DNA of 11,434 bases, taken from the NCBI GenBank assembly GCA_004552395.1, contig SFOK01000052.1, positions 1 through 11,434 on the forward strand. The letters are read 5' to 3'. The notes under the pieces were generated by a model. It was not told the DNA's origin, searched no databases, and saw nothing but the letters and a program-made list of their open reading frames with translations. Positions 1-9,321 of this stretch are shown one piece after another (positions within the stretch are counted from its first letter, which is position 1; every line of letters begins with the position of its first letter). The DNA is from Bacteroidales bacterium (lineage in GTDB: Bacteria > Bacteroidota > Bacteroidia > Bacteroidales > Muribaculaceae). The position numbers and the translations under genes are program-made.

Positions 1-726
1 GTCAAGTTTATAGATCTTGACGTCGGGATGGCCGGCGAGCTTCATCATTCTCCACATGTACAGGTTTTCCTCATATCGGCCGAAGAGCTCCTGTTCGGCA
101 TCGCCTGTTATGATGATATAAGGCGGACAGTCTTTTCTTACATGATACAGTGGAGCGTGATCGTCGACATAAGGTGTCAATTCTCCGATTCCCTTACTTT
201 TGCGGTCGGAGAAATGAGTGATTACCTGACCGCTGTATGGAATGAGAGCCGCTATCGAATCGGCGTCGACTCCATACTTCTGCAGCCATTTCTTGTCTAG
301 GCCGATCATACTTGTCAAAAAACCTCCGGCGGAATGACCCGCCACAAAAATTTTATCCGGATTGCCCCCGTATTTATCTATATTCCTGAACGTCCACGCT
401 ACCGCTTCAGCGGCATCGTCGATGCAATCTTCAACACCCACATTAGGAATCAACCGGTAATTGGGGGCCACGACGACATAGCCCTGCTCTTTTAGTTCGT
501 CAGGCACGAATTTGTTGCCCCCTGTCAGACCTCCCCCGTGAAACCATACTACGACAGGATTCCCTTTTCCCTCTTTATCATAGTGAATGTCGAGTTTCAG
601 CCGTTTCTGGGAACAGGAATCAGTCTTGTCGGTATACTCCACATCTTGTAACGTCAAATACGAGTTTTGAGCGTCGCATAGGTTCAATGCAACGAGTGTT
701 GTCAGAATTATCAGGAGTCGCTTCAT
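1..726 (-). CDS. Secreted alpha/beta hydrolase (esterase/lipase type), C-terminus beyond the left edge
   Basis: The minus strand reads open from an ATG at 726 to base 1 without a stop, giving 242 residues of an unfinished protein. The first ~20 residues (MKRLLIILTTLVALNLCDAQ) are a signal peptide; the Cys is not in a good lipobox, so cleavage near residues 19-20 and a periplasmic or secreted location are likely. An oxyanion-hole HGGG motif lies at residues 63-66 and the nucleophile elbow G-H-S-A-G at 130-134, with Ser132 as nucleophile. Asp209, in a GDAE context after a beta strand, is the likely acid; the catalytic His should lie beyond the edge. This is the HSL/BD-FAE-like carboxylesterase pattern. 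Family members hydrolyse short acyl esters, often acetyl groups on glycans; the substrate here is unknown. It lies 79 bases after the S9 peptidase with no promoter seen between, so it may be co-transcribed. Its G+C (47-48% in three 60-base lines counted) is well below the neighbours' 60-63%. Confidence 0.9.
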   Translation of the reverse strand, partial: MKRLLIILTTLVALNLCDAQNSYLTLQDVEYTDKTDSCSQKRLKLDIHYDKEGKGNPVVVWFHGGGLTGGNKFVPDELKEQGYVVVAPNYRLIPNVGVEDCIDDAAEAVAWTFRNIDKYGGNPDKIFVAGHSAGGFLTSMIGLDKKWLQKYGVDADSIAALIPYSGQVITHFSDRKSKGIGELTPYVDDHAPLYHVRKDCPPYIIITGDAEQELFGRYEENLYMWRMMKLAGHPDVKIYKLD

Positions 727-805
727 GTTTAGGGCTTGTTCCTTAAAAAATGTGTACGTCGAGGTCGCAGATGTGCCTTAAGTATCGCTTATTGTGGCGT
801 TCGAG

Positions 806-3337
806 TTACTTTGCGGAGTCGGGGTAGAGGTAGTTCCACCAGGAGGGGTCATCCTGAAGCCAGCGCGCAAACCAGGCCATGGCCGTGTCGTTCCATTGCT
901 TGCGCTTGTCGTAGGTGAGGATGAAATGATTCTCGCCGTCGACGGTCACAAGTTCCACGGGTCGGTCGAGCAGTCTCAATGCATTGAAGAGCTGTATACT
1001 CTCGCCCACAGGCACATTCGTGTCGGCCGTGCCGTGAAGCAGCAGTAGCGGCGTGTGGATCTTGTCGGCGTTGAAGAGCGCACCCTGACGGGTATAAAGC
1101 TCCGGGTCAGTCCAGGGGTACGACTTGGCGGCGGCCACGGAATTGTAGCTGTAGCCCCAGTAGCCTTCGCCCCAGTAGCTCGTCACGTTCGATATGCCGG
1201 CGTGGCTCACGGCAGCGGCGAATATGTCGGTGAGAGTCTGCAGATACTCGGTCATGAAGCCGCCGTAGCTTGCGCCTATGCAGCCCACCTTCTTGGGATC
1301 GACGGCAGGATGAGCCTCGATGAACTTCTTGGTGCCCTCTATGATCTCCTCGGCTGTGCGTTTGCCCCAAGCGTTGACGTGGCGCGCGGAGTATTCCTGG
1401 CCGTAGCCGGTGGTACCCGACGGGTTGAGCATATAGACAATATAGTCGCGGGAGGCGGCGAGCTGCGGGTTATAGGGGGAAGTGAGGGAGAACTGCGTGG
1501 GGGATGTGCCGCCGTAGTAATAGACAATCAGAGGATACTTCTTCGAAGCGTCGTAGCCCGGAGGATACACGGCGTAACCATCGACCACCGTGCCGTCCTT
1601 GGCGGTGAAGCTCCAGGGCTCGAAGCGGCCCATCTCGATCTTGGCGAGGTGTTCGGCGTAGGGGTTGCCCAGCGAGATGTCCTTCTTAGAGGATAGATTA
1701 TAGATGCGTCCTTCGCCCATGCTGTCGCGGCTCATGCCGAGATAGGCTATGGAGCGGCCGTTGTCGCCCATGGAGAAAGCGGTTATATTCTCGATGCCGA
1801 GCGGCAGACGGGTAAACTGGCGCGAGCCCGGGTCGTAGCAATAGATGACATTCGAGAAACCCTCCTCGGCGCGGAGATAGATCTTGCCGTCGGCGCGGTT
1901 CCATACGTAGTCGTGGACGGCCGGATCGAAGTCGCGTGTGATAGGGTCGACGCTGCGTTTGCCGAGGTCGTAGACGAAGAGCTGAATGTCGAAGTCGTTG
2001 GGTATCTCGGCGCCGCTGACATCGCCTATGCGGTCGAACTCCGAGGGGCCCGACGAGATGAGCACCTTGGAGCCGTCGGGAGAATAGAGCGCACCGGTAA
2101 TGAAGCCCGAAGAGGGCACGATCGTGTCTACAGCGCCCGTGCGGGTGTTGTATTCGAGCAGCGAAGTGTCTATGAAAGGCCACTTGAGCGGGTCGTCGGT
2201 GGTGGAGAGAAGCAGCAGACGGTCCGGGTCTGTGGGGTGCACGTCGGCAGCGGTCGTGGAGCGCGATCCGCGTGTGAGACGGCGTGTCACACCTGTGGCG
2301 GGGTCGAAACTCGCTACATAATATTTGTCGCGGTTGCCCGGTATACGGTCGTCCGGGTTGCTGTAGCGGCGCAGCGGGCCCTTCTCTTCCTTCCCCTTGT
2401 CGAGGCCGTGAAAGAGGATGCGGCTCTCGTCGGCAGTCCAGAAGAGAGTTGCCTGCGGGAAGCCCGAGGCTACTTTGACGGTCTTGCCGGTGGACGGGTC
2501 GAACGTGTATACGTCGTATAAGTCATTGTTCTTCAGCGTGTAGTAGAGGCGGTTGCTCTTAGGCAACCAGGTGTAGGGGAGCGAGGCATCGAGTGTGGTC
2601 TCGGCGCCTGTGCGCAGGTTGCGCAGCGTCTTGTGGGTCTCGCTCGTCTCCCACGAATGTTTGTCGGTGACGGTCTGCAGCAGCCAGTTGCCGTCGGGGG
2701 AGAGCTGCAGGCCCGTGATGCGGTTTGAGAACTCCGTGTCGGCCAGCGAGAAACGGCGTTTGAGCTCGGCTCCGGTGGCAATATCCACCTCCTCGAATCC
2801 CTTGTCGGGCTCGAAGGTCACGGCGATCTTCTGCGCGGCCGTGTCGCCCGGGAGAGTGAGCAGCTGCAGACGCAGTATGCGATCGGCTTCCGGCTCGAGT
2901 GTGAGCGCGGCGCTCACAGCGGCGCCCCCCTGCTTCTTCGAAGCGCCCTCCTCCTTGCCGTCCACGAAGAGACGGTAGCGCAGAGGCGAGTCTACTTTGA
3001 GCAGACCTTTGGCGAAGCGCGCGGCTCTCAGCGAGGTCTCAAGTTCTATGATCCGGGGTTCGGCTCCGGCTTTGGCCGCCACGGAGCCGAGGTTCACCAC
3101 CTTGTAGCCCTTGGCGGGAAATTCGCGGTAGGGGAGTGCGCTCAGCGAGCCGTCAGCCGGATCGTACTTCACCCCTTTGGCGTCAAGCGAGTCGAGCAGG
3201 AGCGGTTCGGGCACAGTGAGGGCCGGGCGCATCTTCCACTCGTCGACAGAAGTGGTGCGGGCCTGGGTTGCCGGAGCTATCAGGCATACGGCCGCCAGAC
3301 TCATGCCCAAGTGGCGCAGAGAGTACTGTTTCTTCAT
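806..3337 (-). CDS. Secreted S9-family (prolyl oligopeptidase-type) serine peptidase
   Basis: The protein has 843 residues. A signal peptide ends near ATQA/RTT (residue 26), so it is exported. Residues ~180-580 resemble a beta-propeller, with recurring SPDG-type blade motifs (LSPDGNWLL, YSPDGSKVLIS). The C-terminal ~230 residues are an alpha/beta-hydrolase domain carrying the S9 triad: Ser690 in GASYGGF, Asp772 in HGTADTNVP and His804 in GENHF. S9 enzymes use the propeller to admit peptides and release di- or tripeptides or cleave after Pro, Ala or acidic residues. I cannot tell dipeptidyl-peptidase, acylaminoacyl-peptidase or glutamyl-endopeptidase specificity from the sequence. At 843 residues it is longer than typical DPP IV/DPP5 proteins (~700-750), the extra part being an N-terminal region of ~150 residues before the propeller. 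All triad residues are present, so it should be active. It follows valS by 81 bases that contain a strong hairpin. No TAnnTTTG promoter is visible upstream; the start is preceded by A/T-rich bases, normal for this phylum. Confidence 0.95.
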   Translation of the reverse strand: MKKQYSLRHLGMSLAAVCLIAPATQARTTSVDEWKMRPALTVPEPLLLDSLDAKGVKYDPADGSLSALPYREFPAKGYKVVNLGSVAAKAGAEPRIIELETSLRAARFAKGLLKVDSPLRYRLFVDGKEEGASKKQGGAAVSAALTLEPEADRILRLQLLTLPGDTAAQKIAVTFEPDKGFEEVDIATGAELKRRFSLADTEFSNRITGLQLSPDGNWLLQTVTDKHSWETSETHKTLRNLRTGAETTLDASLPYTWLPKSNRLYYTLKNNDLYDVYTFDPSTGKTVKVASGFPQATLFWTADESRILFHGLDKGKEEKGPLRRYSNPDDRIPGNRDKYYVASFDPATGVTRRLTRGSRSTTAADVHPTDPDRLLLLSTTDDPLKWPFIDTSLLEYNTRTGAVDTIVPSSGFITGALYSPDGSKVLISSGPSEFDRIGDVSGAEIPNDFDIQLFVYDLGKRSVDPITRDFDPAVHDYVWNRADGKIYLRAEEGFSNVIYCYDPGSRQFTRLPLGIENITAFSMGDNGRSIAYLGMSRDSMGEGRIYNLSSKKDISLGNPYAEHLAKIEMGRFEPWSFTAKDGTVVDGYAVYPPGYDASKKYPLIVYYYGGTSPTQFSLTSPYNPQLAASRDYIVYMLNPSGTTGYGQEYSARHVNAWGKRTAEEIIEGTKKFIEAHPAVDPKKVGCIGASYGGFMTEYLQTLTDIFAAAVSHAGISNVTSYWGEGYWGYSYNSVAAAKSYPWTDPELYTRQGALFNADKIHTPLLLLHGTADTNVPVGESIQLFNALRLLDRPVELVTVDGENHFILTYDKRKQWNDTAMAWFARWLQDDPSWWNYLYPDSAK

Positions 3338-3360
3338 GATAATTAACAGGTTAGTAATAA

Positions 3361-3394
3361 GCCGGAGACCGAGACATGTTCTCAGGCCTCCGGC
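3361..3394 (-). terminator. Stem-loop after valS, probable terminator or intercistronic stem
   Basis: Seven perfect pairs (GCCGGAG at 3361-3367 with CTCCGGC at 3388-3394) enclose a further CC/GG pair and a GAGA/TCTC stem around the five-base loop CATGT. It starts 25 bases past the valS stop. On the minus strand it is followed by TTATTACTAACC, a poor U-tract, so the sequence alone does not prove intrinsic termination. It also lies 23 bases upstream of the S9 peptidase start and could be a processing or stabilising stem in a read-through message. Confidence 0.5.
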
Positions 3395-3418
3395 ATTATG
3401 TTAGGGTTGATAAAAAAG

Positions 3419-6115
<2,697 letters not shown>

Positions 6116-6153
6116 GCGTCTATGAGGTTGGTTGTGTTGAGATTACGTTATGA

Positions 6154-6173
6154 TGCCGAGCCGGGCTTCGGCA
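6154..6173 (-). other. GC-rich hairpin in the valS leader
   Basis: TGCCGA at 6154-6159 pairs with TCGGCA at 6168-6173 (six pairs, eight-base loop). An alternative fold gives TGCCG/CGGCA plus AGC/GCT with one bulged base and a three-base loop. It sits in the predicted 5' untranslated region, about 38 bases before the valS start. There is no following U-run, so it is not an obvious attenuator, and no T-box sequence was recognised. It could be chance in GC-rich DNA. Confidence 0.3.
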
Positions 6174-6213
6174 GCCGCGGCCTGCGGGTGAGGCGAGAGG
6201 ACAGATTAATGTG

Positions 6214-6245
6214 CAAAATTAGCAAATTTCAGCGACATATACAAA
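6214..6245 (-). promoter_or_regulatory. Bacteroides-type promoter for valS
   Basis: On the minus strand TTTG (6245-6242) is followed after exactly 20 bases by TAATTTTG (6221-6214), matching the Bacteroides sigma consensus TTTG at -33 and TAnnTTTG at -7. Transcription would start near 6207, giving a leader of about 90 bases before the valS ATG at 6115. The elements lie past the stop of the upstream methyltransferase gene and in an A/T-rich patch. Confidence 0.7.
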
Positions 6246-6284
6246 ACGGCCTTCGGGTGCCCCTATTTTTCGGAAGCAGTGAAG

Positions 6285-7118
6285 TCAGCGGGGGCGGATC
6301 TCCCAGAAGGCCACGGCGGATGCGGCGGCCACATTGAGCGAGTCCACGGAATGCGACATCGGTATCTTCACCACGAGGTCGGCCGCGCCTATCACTTCGG
6401 GGGAGAGGCCTTCGCCTTCGGTGCCGAGTATCAGCGCGAGCTTCTCTGTCTTTTTCAGCCGCGGGTCGTCGATGCTGAGGTTGTTGCGGCGCAGGGCAAG
6501 GGCTGCGGTGATGAATCCGAGCTGCCGGAGCGGTTCTACGGCCGAAGGGATTCGGCACCAGGGCACTAAGAACACCGAGCCCATGGAAACACGCACGGCG
6601 CGGCGGTTGAGCGGATCGCACGACGTGGGTGTCAGGGCCACGGCGTCGATGCCCAGCGCGGCGGCGGAGCGGAAGATAGCCCCTATGTTGGTGGTGTCGC
6701 ACACGCCGTCGATCACAGCCACACGTCGAGCATCGCGAAGCACTTCGGCAGCGGGACGTGCTTCGGGGCGGCGCATGGCGCAGAGCACGCCGCGCGTGAG
6801 TGTGTAGCCGGTCAGCGAGGCGAGAAGCTCGCGGGAGCCGGTGTAGACGGGCACTCCCTCGGGCAGCAGGGCTATGATGTCGGCGGCGTCGCCAAGGATG
6901 TGGCGTTCTTCGCAGAGAAGCGCCACGGGGCAGTGACCGGCGTTGAGAGCCACACGTATCACCTTGGGACTCTCGGCTATGAAGAGCCCTTTTTCAGGCT
7001 CGAGTTCGGAGCGCAGCTGCGCCTCGGTGAGCCGCGAGAAACAGTCCACACGCGGATCGGATATGTCGGTGATGCTTATGATTTGGGGCATGGGTGTCGG
7101 GGAGGCTCGCCGGCTCAT
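6285..7118 (-). CDS. SpoU/TrmH-family RNA 2'-O-ribose methyltransferase
   Basis: This 277-residue protein has the three SPOUT knot motifs in order: NIGAIFRSA at residues 144-152 with the catalytic-type Arg150, GTEGEGL at 232-238, and IPM...SLNV at 252-263. A small N-terminal substrate-binding-like region (~12-110) precedes the methylase domain. Family members use S-adenosylmethionine to methylate a ribose 2'-OH in tRNA or rRNA; the target base cannot be told from this sequence. The open frame extends to 7244, but that would overlap the upstream gene by 130 bases. I chose the ATG at 7118 because it forms an ATGA overlap with the stop of the sugar transferase gene (7115-7117). The ATG at 7091 (MPQIISITDI) is a close alternative: the family-like sequence begins there and the nine residues before it (MSRRASPTP) look non-conserved. 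It is the last gene of the glycan operon, and valS has its own promoter downstream. Confidence 0.93.
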   Translation of the reverse strand: MSRRASPTPMPQIISITDISDPRVDCFSRLTEAQLRSELEPEKGLFIAESPKVIRVALNAGHCPVALLCEERHILGDAADIIALLPEGVPVYTGSRELLASLTGYTLTRGVLCAMRRPEARPAAEVLRDARRVAVIDGVCDTTNIGAIFRSAAALGIDAVALTPTSCDPLNRRAVRVSMGSVFLVPWCRIPSAVEPLRQLGFITAALALRRNNLSIDDPRLKKTEKLALILGTEGEGLSPEVIGAADLVVKIPMSHSVDSLNVAAASAVAFWEIRPR

Positions 7119-8110
7119 TCGGCGCGTTTGCGAGAGAGCGGTATCAGCATACAGATATAAAGCAGCACGAGCAGCGAATAGACGGCCAGTGTATAGAACC
7201 GGGAGGTCTCGGGCGAGATGCGGAGCGTCATCAGGTAGCCGCACGATATGCAGAGCTGTAAGAGCGAGTAGATGCTCGATATCTTGAGCTGGCTCACCCG
7301 CCGGTTGAAATGCAGCTGCTCGTAGATATGCTTGCGGTGGCCGGTAAAGATGTTCTCTCCCTCGATAAGGCGGCGAATCACTGTGGCTAATGTGTCGGTG
7401 GTGTATACGGCCACCAGGACTATCGGCGAGGCGTCACCGACGTAGAGGATAAACTGCGCCAGTAGCACCGCCACAATATAGCCCATGCTGATCGAGCCCA
7501 CATCGCCGGCGAAGGCTATGGCGCGGCGCCGGAAGTTGCAGAAGGTAAAGATCACGGCGCCCATCAGGGCGTAGATTATGTAGGTGCCGCTCGTGAAGTG
7601 CATCCCCATGAAGTTGTTGATGCAGAGGAACGAACAGAGCGCCACAATCGAGTAGCTGCCCGTCATGCCGTTGATGCCGTCCATGAAGTTGTAGGCGTTT
7701 ATGAAACCTATCACACAGAATATGAACAGCAACACGAGCCAAAAATCGGTGGTGAACACCGGAAATTCGAAGCATAGGAACAGCACGGCGATGAGCTGCA
7801 CGGCGAGCCGTACCCACACCTTGAGGCCCATCACATCGTCGGCGAAGCTCGTGGCGGCCAGCATGGTCAGGCCGAGCAGGAAGTAGGATCCCGGCGCGTC
7901 GACATTGTAGAAGATACTCGCGGAAAAGCTCCAAAGAATCATGGCGACGTAGAAGATGAATCCGGCGCCTACCACAGTGACCGGATGGCCGTCCTCGCGC
8001 ACATTGTGCGCAGTGGTCCAGCCTTTCCGGCGGGCTATGGGGAGGTAAGCCGCTTCGAGTGCCGTGAGGATCAGAAAGCAGATGGATAGAATTATTGCCG
8101 GAAGAATCAT
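7115..8110 (-). CDS. GT4-type polyprenyl-phosphate sugar-1-phosphate transferase (MraY/WecA superfamily)
   Basis: This 331-residue polytopic membrane protein has about ten hydrophobic segments across its length. The superfamily signatures are present: the Mg-binding Asp-Asp pair in FADDVMGL (residues 91-92), NFMDGINGM (141-149), GDVGSISMG (202-210) and the cytoplasmic HRKHIYEQL loop (258-266). Such enzymes transfer a sugar-1-phosphate, often GlcNAc-1-P or another HexNAc-1-P, from a UDP-sugar to undecaprenyl phosphate at the inner membrane, starting a lipid-linked glycan. The HRKHIYEQL loop is of the WecA/WbpL-like kind seen in surface-polysaccharide initiators; I do not think this is the peptidoglycan enzyme MraY itself, because the gene sits in a fucose operon rather than a mur cluster. 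The exact donor sugar cannot be read off. Its ATG (8110-8108) overlaps the fcl stop as ATGA, and its own stop overlaps the next gene in the same way, so translation is probably coupled on both sides. Confidence 0.95.
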   Translation of the reverse strand: MILPAIILSICFLILTALEAAYLPIARRKGWTTAHNVREDGHPVTVVGAGFIFYVAMILWSFSASIFYNVDAPGSYFLLGLTMLAATSFADDVMGLKVWVRLAVQLIAVLFLCFEFPVFTTDFWLVLLFIFCVIGFINAYNFMDGINGMTGSYSIVALCSFLCINNFMGMHFTSGTYIIYALMGAVIFTFCNFRRRAIAFAGDVGSISMGYIVAVLLAQFILYVGDASPIVLVAVYTTDTLATVIRRLIEGENIFTGHRKHIYEQLHFNRRVSQLKISSIYSLLQLCISCGYLMTLRISPETSRFYTLAVYSLLVLLYICMLIPLSRKRAE

Positions 8111-9204
8111 CGCGCTCTGAGTGTGTCTGTGTCGATGCTGCGGAGATACCAGTCGTAAAGTCGGCCCACTCCTTCATCGATCTCCACGGTATGGTGCCAT
8201 CCGAGCGAATGAAGCTTGCTCACGTCGCAGAGTTTGCGTATGGTGCCGTCGGGCTTCGAAGAATCCCAGTGCACGGGCCCTGTGTAGCCCACGGCGGCGG
8301 CTATCTTGCCGGCCAGCTCGCGGATGGTGAGCTCGCGCCCGGTGCCTATGTTGACGTGGCAGTTGCGCACCTGCGTGCCAGCGCCGCGCAGACGGTCGAA
8401 GTCCACATTCTCAAGCAAGAACACCGAGGCGTCGGCCATATCCTCGGACCAGAGGAACTCGCGGAGCGGCGTGCCTGTGCCCCATAGGGTCAGTCCCTCG
8501 GGAGTGATGCCGTATTTTCCGAGCACACGGAGTATCTCCTCATCGGAAGCTTCGGCGCCTACACCCTCCACTGGCCTGGCCGCCAGGTCCTTGCGCACGG
8601 CGGCGAAGTCGCCCTCGGCGAGCAGACGGGCCAGATGCAGCTTGCGTATCATGGCCGGAAGCACGTGGGATGTCTCGAGGTGGAAATTGTCGTTGGGACC
8701 GTAAAGATTTGTGGGCATCACGGCTATATAGTTGGTGCCGTGCTGCAGGTTGAAGCTCTCGCACATTTTCAGACCGGCTATCTTGGCCAGGGCGTAGGGC
8801 TCGTTGGTCCATTCGAGCGGCGAGGTGAGCAGGCAGTCCTCGCGCATGGGCTGCGGCGCGTTGCCGGGATAGATGCAGGTGGAGCCCAGAAAAAGGAGCT
8901 TTTTCACACCGTTGCGGAAACTCTCGCCTATCACATTCTGCTGTATCTCAAGGTTTTGCCAGATGAAGTCGGCGCGATAGAGGGAGTTGGCCATGATGCC
9001 GCCAACATGAGCCGCGGCCAGAACCACATACTCGGGCTTCTCCTGCTCGAAGAAACGGCGCACGGCGAGCTGGTCGGTGAGGTCGAGCTCGGCGTGAGTG
9101 CGCCCTATGATGTTGGTGTAACCTTTCGATTCGAGGTTGCGCTTTATGGCTGAGCCTACGAGTCCGCGGTGCCCGGCCACATATATTTTGGAATTTTTAT
9201 TCAT
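8107..9204 (-). CDS. fcl: GDP-L-fucose synthase
   Basis: This 365-residue cytoplasmic epimerase/reductase of the extended SDR family converts GDP-4-keto-6-deoxy-D-mannose to GDP-L-fucose with NADPH. The nucleotide-binding GHRGLVG (Gly11-Gly17) opens the protein. The catalytic residues match the E. coli pattern: Ser108 in GSTCIYP, and Tyr137 and Lys141 in YALAK. Other family marks are AAHVGGI, NLYGPNDNF and WGTGTPLREF. It is ~45 residues longer than the E. coli enzyme, mostly through an Ala/Glu-rich helical segment at about residues 193-238, between the SHVLPAMIRK helix and WGTG; comparable insertions are, to my knowledge, common in Bacteroidales versions. It follows gmd, which makes its substrate, after a 117-base spacer. 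The frame upstream of this ATG is open back to the gmd stop but has no better start. Its stop overlaps the next gene by ATGA. Confidence 0.97.
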   Translation of the reverse strand: MNKNSKIYVAGHRGLVGSAIKRNLESKGYTNIIGRTHAELDLTDQLAVRRFFEQEKPEYVVLAAAHVGGIMANSLYRADFIWQNLEIQQNVIGESFRNGVKKLLFLGSTCIYPGNAPQPMREDCLLTSPLEWTNEPYALAKIAGLKMCESFNLQHGTNYIAVMPTNLYGPNDNFHLETSHVLPAMIRKLHLARLLAEGDFAAVRKDLAARPVEGVGAEASDEEILRVLGKYGITPEGLTLWGTGTPLREFLWSEDMADASVFLLENVDFDRLRGAGTQVRNCHVNIGTGRELTIRELAGKIAAAVGYTGPVHWDSSKPDGTIRKLCDVSKLHSLGWHHTVEIDEGVGRLYDWYLRSIDTDTLRAR

Positions 9205-9321
9205 GTCGGAATAGGTGCTGTAATTCTTTGTCGGATAGTCGGCGGAAGGTCGATCCCCGCAGCTGCTTAGCCACAGAGGTTTTTGCAGCGGCTGTGTTAC
9301 TGTATCGTATCTCGCAGTGTG

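Noticed and set aside
6241..6284. Intrinsic terminator behind the RNA methyltransferase
   Set aside because: Only four-pair stems can be formed and there is no clear U-run; the segment is better explained as holding the -33 element of the valS promoter.
7119..7244. 42-codon N-terminal extension of the RNA methyltransferase
   Set aside because: It lies inside the coding region of the GT4 membrane protein and has no family-like sequence; the start at 7118 or 7091 is better supported.
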